In this document: positions 51,361 through 59,700 of the stretch, in pieces | How positions within the stretch are numbered: position 1 is the first letter of the stretch | Layout of the letters: each line of letters begins with the position of its first letter | NCBI GenBank assembly: GCA_964023275.1 | Contig: OZ029921.1 | Location: 8,485,306-8,549,305 of the forward strand | From: Norana najaformis | Taxonomy: Eukaryota; Annelida; Clitellata; Crassiclitellata; Hormogastridae | DNA: 64,000 nucleotides | Direction: 5' to 3' | Notes under the pieces: generated by a model | What the model was told of the DNA's origin: nothing | Seen by the model: the letters and a program-made list of their open reading frames with translations, nothing else | Database searches by the model: none | Program-made: the position numbers and the translations under genes

Positions 51361-51640
51361 ATGCCTATATATTGTTGCGTTCCGAAATGCAAAGGAAAAC
51401 GTGGCCACAAGTTGCATAAAGACAACCGTTTGAGACAGCAGTGGATTTTTTCGATAAAACGTGATAAATGGCATTCTGCAGCTATGAGCGTGGTGTGCGA
51501 TTTCCATTTCAAGCCCGAGGACCACACGGATTTGACGAGGCAGCGGGGCTCCATGTATTCGCAATTCATCTTAAAGCAGACTTCGTCATCAAGGATGCGT
51601 ATCTGCAGTGAGACAAATAATTTAAGAAAGTCCCTATAAT
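51361..51640 (+). pseudogene. THAP zinc-finger domain fragment
   Basis: An open frame reads MPIYCCVPKCKGKRGHKLHK, RQQWIFSIKRDKWHSAAMSV and VVCDFHFKPEDHTDLTRQRG, then stops at 51640. The spacing C-x4-C ... W ... C-x2-H-F is the C2CH THAP domain used by P-element-type transposases and cellular THAP proteins. The length fits the DNA-binding domain alone. No downstream transposase is visible. It may be a transposon remnant or a captured first exon; an upstream in-frame ATG at 51334 also exists. No protein partner can be inferred. Confidence 0.75.
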
Positions 51641-51809
51641 TATTAAATAATAGGGGGCCTATACTAGGCTTGCACATATCAGGCTCACGACTAGGCTAAC
51701 CTCTACTGCCATCTGGAATTAGAGTTTCAAATCGAACATTTCACAGTGCTGATGATTCGAAACTAGGATAAATTAAAACGAGCTAGTAAGCCTACGTCCT
51801 TTGTTGTCT

Positions 51810-51905
51810 GACTGTTGTGACTCGCCAACGTCTACGATTCCTCGCTCAGTCGGTGGACATACGGCGTGTTAACAAATGCATTACTTACCTAGCTTACTTG
51901 GTTTT
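51810..51905 (+). mobile_element. LINE 3' end with (TTAC)n tail
   Basis: ctacgattcctcgctcagtc, ggtggacatacggcgtgtta acaaatgcattacttac: the same 3' end as the copy at 45845, 5'-truncated. Confidence 0.7.
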
Positions 51906-52019
51906 ATATTTTTGTCAGATTACAAATAAAGGCTAATTAGTAATTAGGCTTCTTGACGTCTCACGGGGTCTCCGAGACCTCAAGTGGTTCCAAATGAATG
52001 TGCTTTGGAATGTGCGGTT

Positions 52020-52185
52020 TGTCAGTGGAAATCGATTGATGTCTTGTGCATTATAACGTACGGCGCTAGAAGAGTTTTCAGATTTGATTAGATTTTTAAT
52101 CCTAAATCCTTTTTGTTTGTTTAAGTCGGGAGCGCCACTGTTTCCTAAGTGGCGCTTTATAAATGTTCGTTTACAATTACAATTT
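52020..52185 (+). mobile_element. Two short LINE 3' tails
   Basis: 52030-52105 carries the gattgatgtcttgtgcatta...ggcgctag...gattagatt tail; 52125-52180 carries ggcgctttataaatg then ttacaattacaattt. Both are 3'-end fragments of families seen elsewhere in the window. Confidence 0.6.
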
Positions 52186-52239
52186 AAATCTAGCGATCAA
52201 CTAGTATTTAAATTGTTGATCGACTATGCAATCCAGTTA

Positions 52240-52560
52240 AACAGTTCTTACATTTAACTTCGGATTTCTGTCTCATCAGTGATCATCTATTCGAAATGAT
52301 AAATTCGTTTCGATCATCGGATTCATGGTCGATTTGTCTTCCAAAGGAACAGTTCTTCCATCGAACATTGAATTTCTGTTTCTTTCTGTTTGTTGATTTT
52401 CAGCGATTTTCTGTTCAAAATGAGAATTTTTGTCGATCATTCGATTTCTGGTAGATTTGTCTTCAACAGGAACAGTTTTCATATAGAACTTCAAATTTCT
52501 GCTTCTTTCTGTTCGATATTTTCGACAATTTTCTGTTCCAAGTGGATTTTCGAAATGAAT
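52240..52560 (-). repeat. About 123-bp minisatellite, open in frame on the - strand
   Basis: Roughly 2.5 diverged copies with landmarks cgatcatcggattcatgg (52312) and cgatcattcgatttctgg (52435), 123 bases apart. On the - strand they read in one frame as 41-residue units with TVPVEDKSTRNRMI and TVPLEDKSTMNPMI in matching positions. No known family recognised. Confidence 0.75.
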
Positions 52561-52889
52561 TTCGTTTCCAAGGCACGAAACAAGAGCCAAAATGACGTCA
52601 TCTATGTTGCGATGACGTAATCGGAACAGCAATTGCAAAGTGATGTCTTTATTATTATGTGCGTCGTCGCTGTTATGTTTAATCCGCCAAGAGCTAAGTA
52701 AGCAAGAAAGTAATTTACTGTCTCACACGCGTACTCGCATTATGTAAAAAAACAAAAACCTTTAAGTCTGTTATAGACGTAGCTGCTATGCCAGTCCCGA
52801 GCCTAGTGATGCTAAAGGCGGCAGGCAGGTTTAAGTGTTTCAAATTCTTATTCTGCACATTATTTAAATATTTCTATGTTTTTTCTTTA

Positions 52890-53140
52890 TTTTGCAGTTG
52901 TATAATTTGACCTCAATTTTTAGGATGATGGCGCCATATAAATTGTTGCATCCCTTTAATTTTGGATTCAGCAGATGTTCTTGGATATATATACCAGACT
53001 ATATTCTTCTTGACCATTATCATGCCTGAAATGGACATTTGTTTATATTTTGCAGTTGTGTACTTTAACCTCATTTTAAAGGCTGTTAGCGCCATATAAA
53101 TCGCTGCAACCCTTTAAATATGGATTCAGCATGTTGTTTT
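52890..53140 (+). repeat. Duplicated 90-bp LINE-tail segment
   Basis: ttttgcagttgt(a/g)ta, then gcgccatataaat, tgcaaccctt and ggattcagca occur at 52893-52985 and 53050-53140, 157 bases apart. Probably two retroposon ends of one family. Confidence 0.7.
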
Positions 53141-53404
53141 CAGTACAAGTGCCAAGTTTCATACTTTTATACACTTGTTGGACAATTACACCAACAGAGC
53201 TGTTTGGACCACTTTGCATCCTGGTGCCTCCTAGCGAAACTGCATGGAAATGCTCACAAAGTCCCCTATTGCATGGCACGACCATTAACATCTTTGGGCA
53301 CAACCATAGACATCATGCATATTAATATTCAAGATGTCTATGGGCACGACGCTAAAACATTTGCTATGTAGTAGGCCTACGTCTTTAGGCCTACTCTAGT
53401 CTAC

Positions 53405-53720
53405 CATAGAGATTGTAATTTAATTTTTATGAAGCGCCTCAGAGAATAAACTCAACAAATTGTAAACTGTACACGTTTTTCTATAGAGACCATATGGCCT
53501 CCACCCGCGCACGGGTCAGATCCTTCACCACCGCTACACGTCATTTCAGGCCCCCCACGCACGGACCGTACTAACCCGAGATTCAAATCTCTGAAATAAG
53601 CCACGACCGGGACGCGAAGACAGAGGCACTCCCGACCCGAACACGTGAAATCACTGTTAAGCAGTAGCCTTCAAACGCCTGGGAAACCCTGAGAGTGGAA
53701 GAGAGAGGATATTATTGTTG
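53405..53720 (-). mobile_element. LINE 3' relic, reverse strand
   Basis: Inverted 3' tail (gattgtaatttaatttttat, gaagcgcctc) followed by gtgaaatcactgttaagcag and ccttcaaacgcctgggaaac, the same order as at 10490-10640 and 58265-58450. Confidence 0.65.
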
Positions 53721-53883
53721 ACATTAATTATTTTTTATTATTATTGACATTATAATTGTTGTTCAGTAACGGGACATATTTGTATCAACATCAAAACTTT
53801 CAACAACGTTTGCTTGCGTTCAGGGAACGAAATATTGCATACATTAGGAAAATAATATTAGATATCTGCATTCTGCTTTTCGT

Positions 53884-54172
53884 AATCGTAATCTCGAGAT
53901 TTCTACAGCGCCAAACAAAAGCCATGTCACGGAGACCAGCTTATTTACAGGCGCTCAGTCAAAACTAAATCGATTGGCAAGAGACGTTCTATTCACCAAG
54001 ATCCAAAGGCCAGGCAGAGAGCATGGCGGTTACTGTGGGTGATGTTTTGAATAAGAAGAAGAAGTTTTAGGCCAGTTTTGTCGGTTTTATATAATCGTAA
54101 TCTCGAGATTTCTATAGCGCCCAACGAAAGCTAAGTCGTGGGAACCAAGCTTATTCACAGGCACTTCGGTAT
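53884..54172 (-). mobile_element. Two inverted LINE tails of the AAGCTGGTTCC family
   Basis: Copies at 53884-53968 and 54090-54172 read, on the + strand, taatcgtaatctcgagattt ... accagcttat(t)tacaggc, the reverse complement of the family 3' end. Between them is a (GAA)n scrap at 54050-54068. Confidence 0.75.
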
Positions 54173-55559
54173 TTTTTGGTTTTATGTATACCGACTTCGC
54201 TGTCGGTTTCGGCTTTGTGAATATCGCGACATCGGTTAGGTTTCGGTTTAAAGAGACCCCGCCACTTATTTCTATTGCTAAATTATATTAATTAAGACAT
54301 TTGACATTCGATGGCTATTAATGATTAATACCCAACGTCACGTGATATATTGTTTGGCTACGTTTCCAACGTCTTTGTAGAAGTGTGGGGTTTTGATTTA
54401 CCAATTTTTTCGTTTAAATTAGTAAATTATTGTGGGCAAAATCGTTTGGTTACGTGTAGGTGTTTTAGTTAACTATGCGAATAATCATGTATAAGTTTAA
54501 ATAAATGCAGATGTTTGGAACTGCGTTAAATCTTATTTCATGCGTGGGGCTGTGCATAGTTTGAGCCCCGAAGGCCAGCTGATGGTGTGAAACAATGTAT
54601 GATAATGTTATGTAATTGTTTCGAAAATGTTCTGTTTCGCCGTGGCAGGGCTAGAAGTGCCTCTGAGTAGGTGCATGCTTGTCTGTGCATGTATTTGTGT
54701 GTGTATGTATCTGAATATTTATACAGCGCCTTTATTTGCCTCGGAGGCGCTAGAGGTCTTAGATGGGTGTTATATAAATGCTACGAATGAGCATCAGTGT
54801 GAACCTTGTTGGGAGCATATTAGCCTATTAATAGATCTATGTTATACTTAACAGTTTCTTCTGTATGTACTAAGATGAAGACCTTTTAATCTGAATTCTC
54901 AGTTCGCTTTGTTGGCTAAGGTCATTCAACAAATCCACTACAATGTATGCCTTGCTTAAATAATCTGGACTTTTCAATCTTCAGAATTTCAGCCACTCAG
55001 GATCAAAGGTCCTGAGATATCTAAGATTCTAACTTATCTAAGATCTTGTCATATTTCTGTGTACTTGTCTTTCTCCTCCTCCAGTTATTTCAGTTTTTTG
55101 TCAGTTGTTTTATTGAAGACTGATAACAGTAGTTTTACAAAATAATTTCCTGACTGTACCTCTTCTTCTTACCTTTTTCATCACTTCAAATTCAAACAAC
55201 ATCTTGTCTACCTGCATGAGCTTTGTATTTTAATTTGAAATTGAACTTGACCCTACCTGCTTCACCGATTTTGATTCCTTAAGCACTTGTGAATAAGATT
55301 GATAAGCCATGACTTAGAGCTCTTGGACATTGCAAAATGCAGAATTTGCGATTTCGACTTTTTCTGTCAATTTCTCTAACTGTTTTAAAATCTACACCAA
55401 ACCAGCTTTTTGGAATTAGCTCCCAGAATGCCTTAGTTTCGTCATCCTGCACCTGTTTGTGTCCTTGGACTCCCCCACCCCATGCAATTTCCACCATAAA
55501 ACATATAACTCAAACCTCAACTTATCAGAGTGTCCTATTCAGATTTCCTGCTTTCACTA

Positions 55560-55630
55560 CCAATGTCATCTCGCTCCAGCAAAACAGCGTGCCCGGGCTG
55601 TCAGTTGCTTAGTGCGTCTGTTTCAATTTT
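55560..55630 (+). repeat. Dispersed repeat segment, copy 1
   Basis: gccagca-type start ctccagcaaaacagcg, then gggctgtcagttgcttagtg. A diverged copy lies at 57680-57750 (ccggcaagacagcttg, aggctgtcagttgctgagtg). Part of LINE debris. Confidence 0.5.
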
Positions 55631-55799
55631 TCATGGCACCTTATAGACTACCTGCTTTAGAATCTCAGTGGCTGTCTTGGATTGACCTCTATAGTTTTCA
55701 GCCTGACACCAGAACCGATTCAATGACCTTGTAATAAGTTTAAAATAGCGCCTATTGTTGGGTAATTGCCCATGGAAATTGATGTTGTGTCTAGTCAGT

Positions 55800-55975
55800 G
55801 TTGGGCACGGTGGCCCGATTGGTTAGAGCACTCTGCTTGTAACGTGGAGAGTATGGGTTTGAGCCTCCCCTCAGATGGTTACTGTGTAGGGGCCTTGAGC
55901 AAGTCCTTCACTCACACTTGCTCAGCGTTGTCGATTGATGCTTCGTCATTAGACGGTGCCACTTAAAAATGCAGA
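55800..55975 (+). mobile_element. tRNA-derived SINE
   Basis: gggcacggtggcccgattgg ttagagcac (A box region) and gggtttgagcctcccc (B box) are spaced as in a tRNA. The 3' part (tcgattgatgcttcgtcatt, gacggtgccac) matches the 3' end of the GATTA-tail LINE family, a likely LINE partner. Confidence 0.75.
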
Positions 55976-56024
55976 AATAATATTGCATAAAATGTCTCCA
56001 TGTGTTTTGTTTTCATAGTTGATC

Positions 56025-56215
56025 TAATCTAATCTAGTGACTCCTATAGCAATTTTATTATGATGCACAAGGCATCAATCAGTGATCACTTGAAACCACA
56101 GTCAAAAATCACAGTCCATTGGAGAAGCCCTGTCGAAATCTGATAGGTCAAAAAAACGAGTTCAATAAGGCTACAGTGAGTATGCAAACTGAATAAGATG
56201 AGTCTTAAGTTGAGA
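56025..56215 (-). mobile_element. LINE 3' tail fragment, reverse strand
   Basis: gatctaatctaatctagtga then tgatgcacaaggcatcaatc: the inverted GATTA-tail family 3' end, 350 bases upstream of the LCMT1 start exon. Confidence 0.7.
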
Positions 56216-56534
56216 TCAGAATGGCATTAAAGAACTGAGAGAAAGCTTAGTTAAGTGTAATTGATTTTCTGTTCTTTACTGTCATTATTGCTGAACAAAA
56301 CTACGTGCATGTTTAATAGGCTTGCAATTTGTTTTGTCTTATCGAATCTGGATTGTCTGTTATATGTAGTGCAGTGATTGCAGTGTGGGGATGATTCGTT
56401 GAAATTTGGTCGTTTTCATTCTAGCCATTGATGCCATCATGATGAATCATTTGTCTCTGTTTTTTACTTGTGGTCAGTATGGTTGTTTACTTACTATGGT
56501 TCTTGTCATTTTGTCTCTTCAGTCATCGTGACTC

Positions 56535-56732
56535 ATGTCACAAGACGAGGCGGTTAGCGCCACAAATGATGATGCAGCCTCATGCAAGTGTGCAGCCGTT
56601 CGACTTGGTTACTGGAAAGATCCATACATCGATTTCTTTGCTAAGCCAGGGGACAGAAAGGCTCCAGAAATCAACAGAGGGTACTATGCCAGGGTTCAAG
56701 GAATCCAGAGCCTCGTGTTGCAGTTTCTAGAG
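56535..56732 (+). CDS. LCMT1: LCMT1 coding exon 1
   Basis: ATG to donor GAG/GTATGT, phase 0 out. Contains GYWKDPYIDFF, APEINRGYYARVQGIQ and SLVLQFLE. The residues before GYWKDPYI (about 26) are poorly conserved, as in other LCMT1 proteins. Confidence 0.95.
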
Positions 56733-59700
56733 GTATGTTTGTACCCTATGTACCAAACCATTTATGTAAAGCCATTTACATGCTTCTCTAAATTGTTGAA
56801 CATTGACAGTATTGCTGCCTGAAAGTTGCAAGATGAAATAAGGTGCAATGTATCTGTTAATCGTGACTACAGATCTGCAATTTATAATCTTTTAAATGTC
56901 TCTGATTTTCCGAGGTTTTGTAATTCTCTTCCAAACCAGATTGTTGGCAGGCCTGATTTTCCATGGTTATACCAATGAAAGTCAATTATAAAGTTTCTGT
57001 TGACTGTGGCAGACTGAATCATTTCATCTTCAGTTGATGGATTGCATGGTCAGCATGCAACAGTGAGTGACCTCGAACCAAATTTGTCAGATAATTAGCT
57101 GCTATGGCTGTTGTCACCCTGAAAGGACTTTTTCATGCCAACCCTTTTATTCCATTGTGCCTGTCACAAATTCGTTTCCAAAATTATTGACAAGAACCAA
57201 ATTCGTTTACAGTCTGTTTGCCGCTGGTTACTTACAACAACTCTTCCTTGTTGGTACTTGAAGACAGTCTGAGACGTACTGTCTGAGACAAAGATAAGTC
57301 ACCACATCAAAATCTCACACAGTCTGACGCAAAGAAAAGTCATCACCACAAACTCTTGCAACAGAAACAATTCACAGGTTTATATGGATGCTGCTGGAGA
57401 CCAAAGCATGTCTGAATCCTCTGGTTGGTCACGGATCAACTTCTGACTTTCTTGAAGCAAATCAGTACACTGGTGCAAACCTTCTTTGACATGCAACAGA
57501 TCCGTGCTGTCTACTGATCTCTGACCATGGCTGCAGCAGTATTGGTCCCTACTCTGATTTTAATCAGATTCAACCACTGTAACAGCCTGCTGGTCAGATT
57601 GCTGGCATATCCGATCTGTCGGATTCGGACTGACATGAATAATGTGGTGCTTCTCATCTTTCCAGCCCACCAGTGTCGCAGCGTCATCTAATTCCGGCAA
57701 GACAGCTTGCGCAGGCTGTCAGTTGCTGAGTGCATCTGTTTCTAGCTCTGCACACTGGCTTACAAGAGCGTCACAGAGATCACTCTGAATTACTGGGCCT
57801 CCATGTGCCGTTCCTTGTGGACACAAAGCAGCACTGCTAGGTGCTACTCGCTTCTGACTCCAGGATGCTGGTGCCAAGAACAAAAACAAAATATAGGAAA
57901 AGAGCTCCCTTCTGTTTGCTGGGGCAGAGCTGTTGAGCTCTGATAAGGAGGATCTTGAACTTTACCTCATTTCTTGATGGAAAGCCGTTGAAGTGTATCT
58001 CTCATGCAATCTGACATAGGAGGGAATCTTGATGGAATGAATACCCACTAGTTGAGTGGCACAGTTGAGGATGAACTGGATTTGATCTGATAGATTCGGA
58101 ATTTTTTACAGGCTTGCAAGGATGGAATGGTAATCTGGAGCATCAAGATAAGGGGAATGAATTGGGTTTGTCGCAGTGCTGATGACAAATTACGCTGTTA
58201 TTACCACATCCGATTCTGCTTTGTGAAGCGTGCCCTGCATAATGAGTTCGCTTGGCCAGCCAGTTGGTGAGCACTTCCATGTCGCTGACGACATCGTAAT
58301 CGTAATCAAAAACTTATAAAGCGCCACTTCAAGATAAAAACTCATCAGAGGTGCTCCCTGCCCAATTTCCCATGACTAATGGGGAATAACACGGTCTTCA
58401 AACGCTTGCGGAAAAGAGAGAGAGGAAGAGAGAGGAATTCCCGCCTAAGTTCACCATAAAGGTTGTTTCATGAGGCAGGGCCAACAACGGCGAAGCTGCG
58501 ACGCTGTGCAGTAGTAGTGCGAGCCATAGGAACTACCAGGTCTCCCTGGACTGCCGATCGCAGCAGTCGGCGGCCAGGGACAGAAGAAACAGGGACACAG
58601 AGTTCCCTTAGATAAATAGGTGCACTTCCAACAAGGCAGCTGCGCACAAGGGCCAGAATTTTAAACTGGATGCGTTCTCGGATTGGAAGCCAGTGGAGTT
58701 TTCCAGCATGAATAAGGAGATATGGCCAAACTTTGGAATGCCGCCAATCAAGCGAGCTGCAGCATTTAGGACAGACTGAAGTTGGGAGAGGGAAGAGGAT
58801 CCAAGACTGGCAAAAACCTTGTTTCCAAAGTCAATTCTGGAGCAGATAAATGCATGGACTAGAGTGATGGAGGCCTGAGTTATGTGTTTTGGACCTCTGT
58901 CAATAAATGTGTAACTTTCAGACTTGAGTAAATCTGTATCTTTTATGCTGTGAGTATAAGTCTGTATGTGTGTGCGAGTGCATCTGGACGTTGATACGCA
59001 CACTGTATGGGTTAATTTGTGAGATATTAATTGTTTAATATTCCCTTCAGCAGAATAAGTTGCAACTGGTGGTGATCTTAGGTGACGAAAAATCAGAGCC
59101 AAATTGTCAACCTTGGGGCAGGTTTTGACACGCATTTCTGGAATCTAGTTGACCAAGGTCAAGTTCCGAAAAAATGGGTTGAAACTGACTTTGATATGGT
59201 CACAAGTCGCAAGGTGCACTGCATTCGATCAAAGAAGAAACTTCTGGAAAAGCTAACTAGACCTGGTATTTTAATCCTAGTCATGTTTTTGTGTTAGCTG
59301 CATTTTGTAAGATAATTCACACACTTTTATTTGAAAAATATTGTTATTACAATAATTTATCATGCATTCAGTGTTACTTAGTAGTTTCCATGTGGTTTTA
59401 CCATGTGATTATCTGGTTATGTTACCGGGTAAATGACTTGCAAGTCATAGGTTTAGGTGAGGCAGTTGGCAGAAAGCTGCAAGGTTGGGATCCTGGGCAT
59501 TTGGGTCTGGTAAAGAAATTAGTGCTAGTAATAGCAGTGGATATCTTTTTGTTCATGGTTAATCAATCATGTTACGATTTTACTATGTGTGCATCAGATG
59601 GATTCCATTCAATTTGTATGAATTTAGTTACGAATGGGTCTGTTCCTTCAGAACGATTTGCATGAACATGTTGTTTATAGGTGATGCTGAACCAACCTTC

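Larger units (their letters stand above)
48700..56534 (+). other. Intergenic region between NCAM and LCMT1
   Basis: After the probable NCAM 3' UTR it consists of LINE/SINE tails, the THAP fragment, and the 123-bp minisatellite. An acceptor-like tgtctcttcag at 56512-56522 suggests that a non-coding first exon of LCMT1 lies in this region. No promoter was identified; CpG-rich sequence is not evident, apart from a modest stretch at 53500-53640. Confidence 0.5.

Noticed and set aside
55805-55880. Possible tRNA gene
   Set aside because: A and B boxes are present, but no paired acceptor stem or clear anticodon arm; better explained as a SINE head.
59291-59680. Frame leading into LCMT1 exon 3 from upstream
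   Set aside because: It is intron sequence before the acceptor at 59679-59680; the family alignment starts at 59681.
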